A DNA stretch of 64,000 bases from Candidatus Thorarchaeota archaeon MP8T_1 (GTDB lineage Archaea; Asgardarchaeota; Thorarchaeia; Thorarchaeales; Thorarchaeaceae), in the NCBI GenBank assembly GCA_002825465.1, contig PJER01000001.1, forward strand, positions 1 to 64,000. The letters run 5' to 3'. The notes under the pieces were generated by a model that was given only the letters and a program-made list of their open reading frames with translations, did not search any database and was not told the DNA's origin. How positions within the stretch are numbered: the first letter of the stretch is position 1; each line of letters starts with the position of its first letter. The translations under genes were made by a program, and so were the position numbers. Below, one piece after another: positions 1-8,253 of the stretch.

Positions 1-1
1 A

Positions 2-589
2 AAGGTCGTAGGTAGAAAGAGACCCTATTCAATTCAAGAGAGACCCCATCCTACAGGATTTGGCGGATTCAAGAGAGCTTTCTTTCCATCACTGATGGCA
101 ATTGATTTTTCAATGCATTTTGCGGGATTGACTCTCTTTAGGGATGCTCTCCTTGATGCTGACTGGGTACTTAGTAATTCAGGGCAAGCTTCTTGGCCAT
201 TCCTTACATTGATTGTTCTACTGATACCGACCATGGTTATCTCTATGGGATTATTCACAGCAGTATGGATACTAATGGATACAGGACTTGTTTACACAAC
301 AAAAGAAGAAACAAGTGAATCAATGGAACCTATTGAAACACGAAGTGCGGGTGGATGGTACATGTCAATCTTGAGAGGTTACGCTGGAGTTGGTGCAATC
401 TTCGGTTTCTACACCTTTGCGATGACATCTCTATCATATGGTTCTGTACACATATCAATTCCAATTTTCCTACTAGCAATGCCATTCATACTAATGATAA
501 TGGCAGCACCAGGATTGGTAGTATTTGATATTTTAATAGAAAGAAGAACAGAAAAGACTCGCAAATTAGCTCAAAAATATCTCAAGTGA
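2..589 (+). CDS. Membrane protein, 5' end cut by window edge
   Basis: The reading frame is open from base 2 without a stop, so the gene very likely begins before the window; an internal ATG at 95 is the first in-window candidate start. The visible part carries three hydrophobic segments: one beginning FLTLIVLLIPTMVISMGLF, one around GWYMSILRGYAGVGAIFGF, and one around IPIFLLAMPFILMIMAAPG. A basic tail (RRTEKTRKLAQKYLK) follows, which would lie in the cytoplasm. I do not recognise the family. A hairpin with a T-rich tail follows the stop. The gene is real by length and hydrophobic pattern; the function is unknown. Confidence 0.6.
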   Translation, partial: KVVGRKRPYSIQERPHPTGFGGFKRAFFPSLMAIDFSMHFAGLTLFRDALLDADWVLSNSGQASWPFLTLIVLLIPTMVISMGLFTAVWILMDTGLVYTTKEETSESMEPIETRSAGGWYMSILRGYAGVGAIFGFYTFAMTSLSYGSVHISIPIFLLAMPFILMIMAAPGLVVFDILIERRTEKTRKLAQKYLK

Positions 590-598
590 TCTAAAAAA

Positions 599-636
599 GG
601 GGGAAGACAGAATACTTCTCCCGCCTATTTATTTTT
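599..636 (+). terminator. Hairpin terminator between convergent genes
   Basis: An imperfect GGGGAAG / CTTCTCCC stem (599-622) is followed by a T-rich stretch (626-636). It lies between the stop of the first gene and the end of the oppositely oriented HIT gene. It fits termination of the + strand gene. Confidence 0.5.
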
Positions 637-640
637 GATC

Positions 641-1120
641 TCATTTTAAAGCACCAGAGATTTTTTTTCTCATCATTTCTGTGAACTCATGAAAATCATT
701 TCCAGAGTATACTGGAGGATCAATTTGCCTTGGATCTATGACACTATCACTGAAACGATCACCAACAAGATATCTTGGAAAGAGATGCAAATGAAGATGA
801 GGAACAGTATTTCCATGAATCTCATAATTGATCTTAGTAGCTCCCGTAACTTCCTTCAGTGCTTGAGCAGTAATCATAACATCTTTGAGAAATGCAAAGG
901 CATCTTCTTCTGAGAGATCGTATAATTCAACTGCGTGTTTCTTTGACATTACATAGCAGGTACCCTTCAAAGGAACATTAGGATGTGCTTCAATCCAAGA
1001 TGATTCAGTCTCAGCAATGGTGACATAATCACCTGGTTGAGATAGATTCTTACAGACTGGGCAATTTTTACTCTCACACCATTGGTTCCATTTTTCGGTC
1101 TTTTTCCAAAGATAGCTCAT
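641..1120 (-). CDS. HIT family nucleotide hydrolase
   Basis: HIT proteins hydrolyse or transfer nucleotidyl groups (AMP-lysine, Ap4A-type and related substrates) using the HxHxHxx motif. It is seen here as HLHLHLF, with histidines at residues 108, 110 and 112 of 159. An N-terminal CPVC pair (C20, C23) fits the zinc site seen in many Ap4A-hydrolase-like HIT proteins. Length is normal for a single-domain HIT protein. The gene is convergent with the membrane protein upstream in the window. The substrate cannot be told from sequence. Confidence 0.88.
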   Translation of the reverse strand: MSYLWKKTEKWNQWCESKNCPVCKNLSQPGDYVTIAETESSWIEAHPNVPLKGTCYVMSKKHAVELYDLSEEDAFAFLKDVMITAQALKEVTGATKINYEIHGNTVPHLHLHLFPRYLVGDRFSDSVIDPRQIDPPVYSGNDFHEFTEMMRKKISGALK

Positions 1121-1195
1121 ACTTCATGTGATTGACATAGAGATTTCAAGATTTCCCAATGAGATTATTATAATTACTCAAGTAGTTTGATAACA

Positions 1196-1206
1196 TTTTT
1201 ATAAAA
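1196..1206 (+). promoter_or_regulatory. TATA box for the surface-protein gene
   Basis: A TTTTTATAAAA element lies about 70 bases before the preferred start at 1275. That would place transcription start near 1230. It is a good match to an archaeal TATA box; no BRE was resolved. Confidence 0.5.
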
Positions 1207-1274
1207 CGTAGAGAAGAGATTTGGTTACATTTGAAGATTGAATGGCAGGATTCTTCATGTTAGGAGGTCAAAAT

Positions 1275-2420
1275 TTGAAGAAAACTATTCTAACAATATC
1301 ACTTGGAATTCTACTTATATTGAGCATTCCAACGTTAATTCAGTCACCAGTGATATCCCATTATAACAATATCTCATCATCTGTATTTTCAGCTGAGGTC
1401 TGGTCAGACAATTTCAATGATGAAGATATCTCAGATTGGTCTGTGTGGGGTTGGAATACGACTGATGCAGAGAAATTCGTTGGAAATTATACACTCACTA
1501 ATGGTGCTCTTCGAACACAAGGTGAGAATACCACTAGGTTTGATCATGCATGTCGAATCACTGCAAATGCGACTTGGAGTTTCGATGTTGATTGTGTAAA
1601 TACGAGTGAGAGTCATTTCAGTATTGCATTCTTTGCAGGAATCCCAACGAATGAAACATTGAATATGCCATATGAATATGGAATCTTGGTCGTAACAGGA
1701 GTATTTGGAGCATTCGATACAGAATTTGTACTTTATAGAAGGAATGCAGGAAGTTTGACCCTCTCAAATATAATTGGTAGATACAACCTGGAAACTGTGA
1801 CAGGCTGGCATCATATTGATGTGACACGAGATGCAGTTGGTCATTTCTATGCATATTTCAACGGGACTTTAGGAATTTCTGGTTCTGATGGATTTTACGA
1901 CAATGCTGAGTATTTCTCATTCTATGCACGAGGAGGCCCAGCTATCGACAATCTTGTAGTCACTGATGAATTCTATGACCCACTCCCACCTGTAGTGTCA
2001 TATCCAGGAGATATGGAGATTCTTGAAAATGCATCATTTGTTGCTCATCTGAATGCCACAGATTTTTCAGGAATTAGTACATGGTGGTTAAATGACACAG
2101 AACATTTCTCTATTGATTCAGACGGAGTTATCACTACTACAACTACATTAACACCAGGAACATATGGCATTCAAGTTTCGGTGAATGACACGCTGAACAA
2201 TATCATGACAATAGAATTTACTCTTACAGTACTTCAAATTACAACAACCACAGATACAGGTACAGAAACTGGTACAGTTACGGGTACAGATACTGATACG
2301 GGTACTGTAACAACAGATACCGATAATGGTATCGATCCATTGACTATTGTTCTCATAGCTGGTGGCGGAATTATTATCATTCTAGTTCTTGTTATTGTAG
2401 TGAAATCGAGGAAATCATAG
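1275..2420 (+). CDS. Secreted, membrane-anchored surface protein
   Basis: The first ATG is at 1242, but an AGGAGGT ribosome site at 1262-1268 sits six bases before a TTG at 1275, so TTG 1275 is the preferred start (381 aa). The N-terminus is then LKKTILTISLGILLILSIP, a typical signal peptide. The body looks like a lectin-like beta-sandwich domain (Trp- and Asn-rich, many NxT/NxS sequons), then a cadherin/Ig-like segment (PPVVSYPGDMEILENASF). A Thr/Gly stalk of TGT repeats, one C-terminal transmembrane helix and a basic tail KSRKS complete it. It is probably displayed on the cell surface and glycosylated. It resembles the larger surface protein at 29.2-31.8 kb in layout. Confidence 0.72.
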   Translation: MKKTILTISLGILLILSIPTLIQSPVISHYNNISSSVFSAEVWSDNFNDEDISDWSVWGWNTTDAEKFVGNYTLTNGALRTQGENTTRFDHACRITANATWSFDVDCVNTSESHFSIAFFAGIPTNETLNMPYEYGILVVTGVFGAFDTEFVLYRRNAGSLTLSNIIGRYNLETVTGWHHIDVTRDAVGHFYAYFNGTLGISGSDGFYDNAEYFSFYARGGPAIDNLVVTDEFYDPLPPVVSYPGDMEILENASFVAHLNATDFSGISTWWLNDTEHFSIDSDGVITTTTTLTPGTYGIQVSVNDTLNNIMTIEFTLTVLQITTTTDTGTETGTVTGTDTDTGTVTTDTDNGIDPLTIVLIAGGGIIIILVLVIVVKSRKS

Positions 2421-2448
2421 AAAACTTTGATATTGGGAAGGAAGGTAT

Positions 2449-3963
2449 TCAAGAATTAGTAGTCTTGAACTCCTTCCCCTCTTCCTTGCAGAGAATTTGA
2501 AGAACATTACGACCCGTGTAAATACTACCAGGAACACCACCACCTGGAAGGACCCAATGACCAGCCATATAGAAATTTTTCAGATCAGGTAGAGTTCTCG
2601 GGATCATCTCAGTCAAAGTATTTCTCGTCAATAACCAACCCATTGGTGATCCTCTGTCATTTAGTGTATATCTCCATGAAGTGTAGGGGGTGGCTACATC
2701 TGTTAATTCAACCTGATCAGTAATTCCGGGATACATTAATTCAAGCCGTTGAAGAATCTCTTCTGAAATTTGCTCCTTTACTTTCTTGTATTCTTCATGG
2801 TTTTGTCTTAGATTGTACCAATAGTCCCAATCTGTTTCCAACATTACTTGTATGACACTCTTGCCCATTGGTGCAAAACTGTCGCCATAATTCAGAATTC
2901 GAAAAGAGAGAAAATTGACAGAACGCTCCGCATATTCAAGAGGCTCTTTCAATGTTAAACAAGTAAATGGACCCCCTTTCTCAAATTCCCTATTCACTCC
3001 ATAACTAATGACAAGTGTTGGGTCATAGGGTCTCCAAGTATCGTATATCTTCTGAATCTTGGCATTTACATATTCACCATCTAATAGACTAAAGATGGTA
3101 CTTCTACCATCTGCAGCAGAAACAATAACATCAGCTCGATACTCAGATCCATCATCGAGAATTACACCAACTGCCACGTCATCCTCAACAATAATTTTTG
3201 AAACCTTTGCCCTATACTGAATCTGACCACCAAGCTCAGTGTACTTCTTTACAATTGATTGGACAAATTGCTGACATCCCTCTTTGAAGAGACCTAGATA
3301 CCCTCCAGCAACAGAAGCCATGATCATGATAACGAACCAGAATGCAATATCAGGTGAAAATACGTTTGCAATGATTGTTCGAAGTATCGGTGTCTTCAGA
3401 TGTTCAGAGAATCCAGCCGCAGTCTTGGAATATTTTCCTGTGAAGTATTTCATGAACCCTCTCATATTCCACATATCTTTCAAGGTATCAAAACGACCTC
3501 GCAACTCAGGTGGTGCTGTACTCATCCCCAAATCTGTCAATAATGGAGAATCCTTCATCCAAGCAATTTCTTTGATGAGTTTTCGAATCTCGTCAACATC
3601 ATCTGGCGCAATCGCAATGAGGTCTCTTTCAAGCTTCTCCAAATCTGCGGTAAATTCAACGAGTGTTTTTCCATCTGAATCCACAAACCGCATATAGTTG
3701 TCCATATCTTCAATCTCGTATGTACCGACTGCACCAATCTCGCGATAGACATTATAGATAGGAGTACCAGGTCTATGACAAATAAGGAAGTGAATACCCC
3801 CATCTATCAAGTAATCTTTTCTACTCCAAGTTGCGGCGACTCCGCCAGCAATTGTATGATGTTCAAAGATCTTACTCTCATATCCATTCATCTGGGCATA
3901 ACAACCAGTTGAGAGACCAGCAAGACCAGCTCCAATTATTATCATTGACTTCTTACTCAACAC
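2449..3963 (-). CDS. FAD-dependent CrtI/carotenoid isomerase-like oxidoreductase
   Basis: The N-terminus carries the dinucleotide motif GAGLAGLSTG, followed by the acidic FEHH region and the AGGVAATW segment typical of phytoene desaturase, CrtISO and retinol saturase-type flavoproteins. The C-terminal FAD-binding motif is seen as FYMAGHWVLPGGGVPGSI. At 504 aa it has family length. It starts with GTG directly after the stop of the upstream regulator gene, so the two are one operon. A role in desaturating, isomerising or saturating isoprenoid chains is plausible, but the family also includes generic amine-oxidase-like enzymes, so the substrate is open. Confidence 0.8.
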   Translation of the reverse strand: MLSKKSMIIIGAGLAGLSTGCYAQMNGYESKIFEHHTIAGGVAATWSRKDYLIDGGIHFLICHRPGTPIYNVYREIGAVGTYEIEDMDNYMRFVDSDGKTLVEFTADLEKLERDLIAIAPDDVDEIRKLIKEIAWMKDSPLLTDLGMSTAPPELRGRFDTLKDMWNMRGFMKYFTGKYSKTAAGFSEHLKTPILRTIIANVFSPDIAFWFVIMIMASVAGGYLGLFKEGCQQFVQSIVKKYTELGGQIQYRAKVSKIIVEDDVAVGVILDDGSEYRADVIVSAADGRSTIFSLLDGEYVNAKIQKIYDTWRPYDPTLVISYGVNREFEKGGPFTCLTLKEPLEYAERSVNFLSFRILNYGDSFAPMGKSVIQVMLETDWDYWYNLRQNHEEYKKVKEQISEEILQRLELMYPGITDQVELTDVATPYTSWRYTLNDRGSPMGWLLTRNTLTEMIPRTLPDLKNFYMAGHWVLPGGGVPGSIYTGRNVLQILCKEEGKEFKTTNS

Positions 3964-3964
3964 T

Positions 3965-4456
3965 TCACTCTCCTTGATTTGAGGAGGCAGTATCTAGAAG
4001 CTGTAACATTGCTTGATTCCAAAGTTCCGCCATCTTGATCTGAATAGTAGTTGCTCTGTTCAAATCAGCATCTTTCTTCTTGTTCTTCACTGCGATGAGT
4101 TCCATTTTTCCAATAAAGTCAGCATTGATTGCAATCAGATTTTGAACCATTGAATTCACAAGATTCGTTGAAGTCACTATTGAGTATCGATATCCAGTCT
4201 TTCGAGATCCCTTTTTCTCAACTATCCCATATTCCTCAAGTATTTTGAGTGCTCGGCTAACTGAGGGTACAGAAGTAGGATATTTAGAATCAGGAAACAA
4301 TTCACCTAATCGTTCAGATATAGTCTGCTGTGACCACTTTTTCTTCTCAAGATGAAGGAGACCTTCAATCCATCCACAATACTCGGGATAACCATATGTT
4401 GCATATGTCTTCCCCATGGTTGTAAGAAATTCTTTACGAAGCGTGTCAGAACTCAA
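3965..4456 (-). CDS. GbsR/MarR-type winged-helix regulator
   Basis: A 163-aa protein with a winged-helix DNA-binding region: QTISERLGELF as the first helix pair, then SVPSVSRALKILEEYGIVEKK as recognition helix and wing. A helical C-terminal dimerisation part follows. This is the GbsR-like branch of MarR proteins. The start is TTG at 4456, supported by GAGGAG seven bases before it. It is immediately upstream of, and almost touching, the CrtI-like flavoprotein gene, so it probably controls that operon and itself. An inverted repeat next to its TATA-like element is a candidate operator. Confidence 0.78.
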   Translation of the reverse strand: MSSDTLRKEFLTTMGKTYATYGYPEYCGWIEGLLHLEKKKWSQQTISERLGELFPDSKYPTSVPSVSRALKILEEYGIVEKKGSRKTGYRYSIVTSTNLVNSMVQNLIAINADFIGKMELIAVKNKKKDADLNRATTIQIKMAELWNQAMLQLLDTASSNQGE

Positions 4457-4500
4457 TCGCTGCTCCTCAATTATACGTACTATTCCAAATGATTTAAGTT

Positions 4501-4524
4501 TTTCAGTTTTTTGAAATACTGAAA
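4501..4524 (-). promoter_or_regulatory. Inverted repeat upstream of the regulator gene
   Basis: TTTCAGT and ACTGAAA form a 7-base inverted repeat separated by 10 bases. It lies just upstream of a TATA-like CTTAAAT (about 4493-4499, minus strand) for the GbsR-like gene. This is a candidate autoregulatory operator. Confidence 0.4.
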
Positions 4525-4584
4525 TACTAGAAACAAATTACCAAAAATTCTCTCTGCATCTAGTTGGAAGTCAATATTGCCATT

Positions 4585-6282
4585 TCACTCGAGTTCGAGT
4601 TTTTTCTTCTCCATGAGCTGTGTAATCTCATTTCGAATAGAACGAGCAACAACAAGAGCCATCTCGATTTTCTCTGGCGATGTAGGACGTTCACCCACTT
4701 TGAGATGCGAATCGTTCACTATCTTGTTTGCTTCTAATTCGATATCAGTAATACTGGAATCAAGTGTTTGCAGCTCTGGTGTAATCAATTTTGATTTCAC
4801 TTGACCAGCAATATCCTTGATGACTATTGCAGCAGCATGGATACGCTTTTTCTTCTCAGCAGAAGCATCCCATTCACTCAGGGCAAGAGGTAACTCTGAT
4901 TCAAGTTTTGATTCTTGTTTTGTAGCAAGATTAATAGCTTCATCAAACACTGGTGTAATCTTACTAAGAGCGTATGCTTTCTTTTCTGCAAGCTTTGCAT
5001 TAGTGACTTTTTCGATAAGAGCTTCATCACCAAGTAGCCCATCTATCTGATCAATCATATTATTGGCAATCGAAAGTCTAGCTTTTGCTACCTCTAGATT
5101 ACCTTCTCCCACATCTGTCTTAGCTTGCTTTATTGAGGTGGCTAGTCCATCTACAATTCTCAAAAGAGGTTCTGCTTCAAATTCTGATTCTTCGATAGAG
5201 GCTTTGAGAAAACCAAACCTTCCTTCAGTCACACTGGAATCATGTAGTAACTTCTCACTCTCTTTATAGTCTTTAAGAGCGAGAACAGCAGGACCTGCTT
5301 GAAGACTATACTCCGTCTTTAATTTGTCCTGATAGGTCCCTCTAACAATTACAGAGAATTCTCTTGTTCCACCAAGAGCCTCAGCGGATCTGAGTTTAAT
5401 TGTGACATCAAGAGTTTCACCAGCGGGGACTGTAGGAATCTTCTTAGTTTGTTCACCAGAAACAATATTGAGACCTTCATCAAAATGCCATTCTAATTTC
5501 AGGTTAGTGGCAACACCATCACCAGAGTTCTTTATTGTGATGGTGACTGGGAAATCCTCTGTGAAAGTGAGATCAATAGGAATCTTAAGATGTGATGATA
5601 TCTTTGGGACTTTGAGCTTTCCTCGAAGAATCTCACGAACCATGTCGAGACCACGGTCGACGTATTTTGCGAATTCAGGACTACCTGCACCTGAAAGCGC
5701 TGCTTTTAGTTCCGTAACAGCAGCATTTTCAGCTTCTGCAAAAGCATCAAGATTAAGAGATTGAATAGCTGACTCAAGCATCTGAGGAATCTGGCTCAGT
5801 CGAACTGTTGCAGGCATTCTAATCTTAGAAGAATTTTCAGCTGCAAAGCCACGCGCCTTATAGAAACCATCAGCTTCTTTACCAATCATGATATAGATCA
5901 TACAAGCAGTCATAGCCAAAGCTGTACCTTTACCAGTCTCTGCATCTTCACCCCACATCAAGTGTTCTCCTGATGCAGCTAGAAGATCTTCAGCACCTTG
6001 TTGGTATGCATTAATTGCTTTAGTTGCATCTGAAAGCTCAGAGAACACATCTCCAGCATCACACATGTTCAAAGCTGCTTTCTTGTAACTCTTAGAAGAT
6101 CTATATTCAGTTGCAGATTGCAGAAACGCATTACCAGCAGCAGCAAGTTCTCGTTCCATACGAGCAAAATCACCAGCACGTTCTGCTTCTTGTGCAGCCA
6201 TAAGGTGTTGACCACCAGCTGTTTGTCGAATAGTATCCTTCCGTGATTCCTCAATCCATTTTCTTACTCTCTCATCAGACAT
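4585..6282 (-). CDS. SNAP-like helical-repeat protein with Ig-like domain
   Basis: Numbering is from the GTG at 6288; ATG 6282 is preferred because AGGAGAAG lies eight bases before it. Residues about 25-220 are all-helical and TPR-like. They contain AGNAFLQSA (51-59), DAGDVF (77-82) and AIN (91-93), in the same order and spacing as AGNAFCQAA...DAGNAF...AIN in alpha-SNAP. Residues about 230-335 form a beta-rich Ig/CARDB-like domain (VTITIKNSGDGVATNLKLEW). Residues 340-567 are helical again. Soluble, with no signal peptide or TM. SNAPs adapt SNARE complexes to the AAA ATPase NSF; a similar adaptor role here is inference. The gene lies 2 kb from cdc48 on the same strand but not in its operon. 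Confidence 0.6.
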   Translation of the reverse strand: MSDERVRKWIEESRKDTIRQTAGGQHLMAAQEAERAGDFARMERELAAAGNAFLQSATEYRSSKSYKKAALNMCDAGDVFSELSDATKAINAYQQGAEDLLAASGEHLMWGEDAETGKGTALAMTACMIYIMIGKEADGFYKARGFAAENSSKIRMPATVRLSQIPQMLESAIQSLNLDAFAEAENAAVTELKAALSGAGSPEFAKYVDRGLDMVREILRGKLKVPKISSHLKIPIDLTFTEDFPVTITIKNSGDGVATNLKLEWHFDEGLNIVSGEQTKKIPTVPAGETLDVTIKLRSAEALGGTREFSVIVRGTYQDKLKTEYSLQAGPAVLALKDYKESEKLLHDSSVTEGRFGFLKASIEESEFEAEPLLRIVDGLATSIKQAKTDVGEGNLEVAKARLSIANNMIDQIDGLLGDEALIEKVTNAKLAEKKAYALSKITPVFDEAINLATKQESKLESELPLALSEWDASAEKKKRIHAAAIVIKDIAGQVKSKLITPELQTLDSSITDIELEANKIVNDSHLKVGERPTSPEKIEMALVVARSIRNEITQLMEKKKLELE

Positions 6283-6370
6283 TGTCACATCTTCTCCTAC
6301 TCAATTCGACATTACTGAGTCTTGTTTCTACACTCAGTAAGGTCAAGACTAGAAACCATGTAACCCAGTT

Positions 6371-6664
6371 CTAGTAAACTTCTCTAGGTGAATGTCGCAG
6401 ACGATCTGGAAGTCCGCCGCCATGACCTTCTATTACGAGTTCATACCCACGGCCTATACGACCATGCTTCGCTGTCTGGAAACCCACCTTCTCAACTCCA
6501 CGAGCGTTTCTCTCAGCAGCTCTTCGCTCAATCATGCTTGCACCTGATGGAACAACAAGAATGAGTTTCTTCCCTGCATCATCCACAGTCAAGTGGATGG
6601 GGGTGGAAGGTGTGCCAGAGCATTCATGGAATTGGCTGTTTCTATATTCAAGGACTATCTTCAT
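6371..6664 (-). CDS. Small basic protein of unknown function
   Basis: A 97-aa soluble protein starting KIVLEYRNSQFHECSGTPS, with a beta-rich N-terminal half and an Arg-rich helix (MIERRAAERNARGVEKVGF), then a Gly/Arg-rich end. No known domain recognised. Strong codon-like composition and the isolated position between two minus-strand genes support a real gene. The Arg-rich part could bind nucleic acid, but nothing proves it. Confidence 0.5.
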   Translation of the reverse strand: MKIVLEYRNSQFHECSGTPSTPIHLTVDDAGKKLILVVPSGASMIERRAAERNARGVEKVGFQTAKHGRIGRGYELVIEGHGGGLPDRLRHSPREVY

Positions 6665-6798
6665 CTGAATAGATACACCACACTGTAGTCAGTATTGAAC
6701 AAAAGCTGTCGTGGTCGCATATTAGGATTTGCTGGATAAAACACCTTCGAGAATTATGCAAATAAACACCAAAAATTGATGAAAAATAAAGAGAGAAA

Positions 6799-6826
6799 GA
6801 GCTCGAGGAATAAAATCCAAGAGCTC
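6799..6826 (-). terminator. Hairpin terminator of the polyproline membrane protein gene
   Basis: GAGCTC at 6799-6804 and at 6821-6826 form the base of a stem. On the minus strand a T-rich tract (CTTTATTTTTC) follows. It is 20 bases past the stop of the gene at 6845. Confidence 0.45.
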
Positions 6827-6844
6827 ATTTTTGATTTTAAAAGA

Positions 6845-7132
6845 TTAGTCCGGTGGCGGTGGTGGAGGTGGTGTATCATCCATTTTAGTTGATACCGGTG
6901 CAAGGACGGAATCACGTTTCTTCCTGGTCCAAGCAAACCCAATTATGATAAGTATTAATCCTACGACTGCAATAATTGCACCATATAGTTGTTGAGTTGC
7001 AGCATCTCCGAAGTAAATGTATGCATCTCCTATAGATGGCAATAATGCGATAATCGCACCAGCAATCAATATTAGCGCTCCCAGACACACAGGTCCTGAG
7101 CGCGTATATTCACGCATTGTCAAATAAGCCAA
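6845..7132 (-). CDS. Small two-TM membrane protein with polyproline tail
   Basis: TTG start at 7132, supported by AGGAGC eight bases upstream; ATG at 7117 is the alternative. The 95-aa product has two hydrophobic helices (PVCLGALILIAGAIIALLP and LYGAIIAVVGLILIIIGFAW), then a basic stop-transfer TRKKRD. A cytoplasmic tail ends in DDTPPPPPPPD, seven consecutive prolines. Polyproline runs are classical ligands for profilin, SH3 and WW folds. Asgard archaea encode profilins, some reported to bind polyproline, so a cytoskeletal anchoring role is a possible inference. Confidence 0.62.
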   Translation of the reverse strand: MAYLTMREYTRSGPVCLGALILIAGAIIALLPSIGDAYIYFGDAATQQLYGAIIAVVGLILIIIGFAWTRKKRDSVLAPVSTKMDDTPPPPPPPD

Positions 7133-7150
7133 TTTTACAAGCTCCTAAAT

Positions 7151-7172
7151 CGAGACAATCCACGCGGTCTCG
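7151..7172 (-). repeat. Inverted repeat in the intergenic leader
   Basis: CGAGAC / GTCTCG, six bases each with a ten-base spacer, sits between the unknown gene ending at 7228 and the membrane protein starting at 7132. It is not followed by T residues on either strand, so it is more likely an operator or leader hairpin than a terminator. Confidence 0.3.
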
Positions 7173-7227
7173 TCTAATTGTAGTTGAAACGGGTGAATCG
7201 ATTTAAGGGTATTGGGTAGATAAACAA

Positions 7228-8103
7228 CTACTCCAAACTCATACCAACAATACAACCTATGGATGATGTATTTACCGAAACCCTAGCGCCAGTCAGCTCA
7301 GATAATTTAGCTGCTATCTTTTCATGGAATGCACATGGATATCCAGCTGGAATCTTGTTTACATCAGGATCGAGCTGTCTACAAATTCGTAGAATCTCAC
7401 AGGTTCCAGTCTCAATTGTCACCGTTCCTGTTCCAGTTTTTGGCATCTGGCTTTCTTTTGAGCAACTCTGTATCATCGCTCCAAATTTCCTCAGAGCAGT
7501 ATTGGAATCATCGGGATTGGAAGTCACCCAGTAGTGAATCAGTTGATCTGTGGCTTTTGTGAACATCAAATCAAGATGACCTTCTGGTAAATTAGCAGCA
7601 TATGCAGATATCTCGCATATGAGAGATGCTTGCGCCTCTATCGTACTTGCCCAAGCGGATTCTTCAGAAATCTTTGGGATTGAAGGAATTTCTCCAACAC
7701 GAATGTCAGGCAACTCAGTAGTGACCGATTCACCAACGTCCGTTACAGTTGGACTTCCAGATGATGCAGCCAATTGTTCACCTATTGTTGTTCCATCTTC
7801 GTAGGCTAAGTCATTAATCTCATAATTTGGGCAGATTCCTGCAGTCTGATACTTCCGACCGAATTGCATTAATCTACCAGACATATTCGCAACTGCAAGA
7901 CGACTTAGTCCTTCTACTCGAATATGACCGTAAGCAATACCGATGATATTATCCAACTCGAGTGCAGGCATAGTTTTTTCCGCAAGTATCTTTTTTCCTC
8001 GAACTACTCTGACAGCCCACATCTCGTTCATAACGCCAACTTGAGCACCGTAGCTCGTGTTGGGTATTGCAACAAGTGGTGAAACAGGATAGAAATCACT
8101 CAT
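7228..8103 (-). CDS. Unknown protein with Cys-containing V4R-like C-terminus
   Basis: 291 aa, soluble. The N-terminal half is beta-rich (AIPNTSYGAQVGVMNEMWAV). A Ser/Thr/Pro linker follows at about 115-145, then a helical region. The last 70 residues hold ETGTCEILRICRQL, GYPCAFHEKI and SSIGCIVGMSLE. The pattern of a helix after GYPCAF followed by a beta strand ARVSV is loosely like the V4R/hydrocarbon-binding fold, which binds small hydrophobic ligands; this is a weak resemblance only. ATG start with GGAGACC upstream. Confidence 0.5.
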   Translation of the reverse strand: MSDFYPVSPLVAIPNTSYGAQVGVMNEMWAVRVVRGKKILAEKTMPALELDNIIGIAYGHIRVEGLSRLAVANMSGRLMQFGRKYQTAGICPNYEINDLAYEDGTTIGEQLAASSGSPTVTDVGESVTTELPDIRVGEIPSIPKISEESAWASTIEAQASLICEISAYAANLPEGHLDLMFTKATDQLIHYWVTSNPDDSNTALRKFGAMIQSCSKESQMPKTGTGTVTIETGTCEILRICRQLDPDVNKIPAGYPCAFHEKIAAKLSELTGARVSVNTSSIGCIVGMSLE

Positions 8104-8193
8104 TACAAGGTCTCCAATGTCTGGTATTGCATCACAATCTGAAAACGGGATTCAAAAGTATATCGTGATTGTAATCAGACTCACGAGAAACGA

Positions 8194-8243
8194 AAATGAA
8201 CAAGAAAAAAGAGATGGGACTAGGTAGGAAATAACCTAGTCCC
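8194..8243 (-). terminator. Intrinsic-type terminator of hsp20-cdc48
   Basis: A perfect 10-base inverted repeat (GGGACTAGGT at 8216-8225 and ACCTAGTCCC at 8234-8243, 8-base loop) starts 11 bases past the cdc48 stop. On the minus strand it runs into CTCTTTTTTCTTG. This is a strong hairpin-plus-T terminator. Confidence 0.8.
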
Positions 8244-8253
8244 TAGAGAGTAT

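Noticed and set aside
2234..2331. ACAGG/GATAC-rich repeats that look like a microsatellite or CRISPR seed
   Set aside because: They encode the Thr/Gly stalk of the surface protein in frame; no spacer structure.
3284..3697. Open frame on the + strand inside the flavoprotein gene
   Set aside because: Shadow of the CrtI-like gene on the other strand; no ribosome site or domain.
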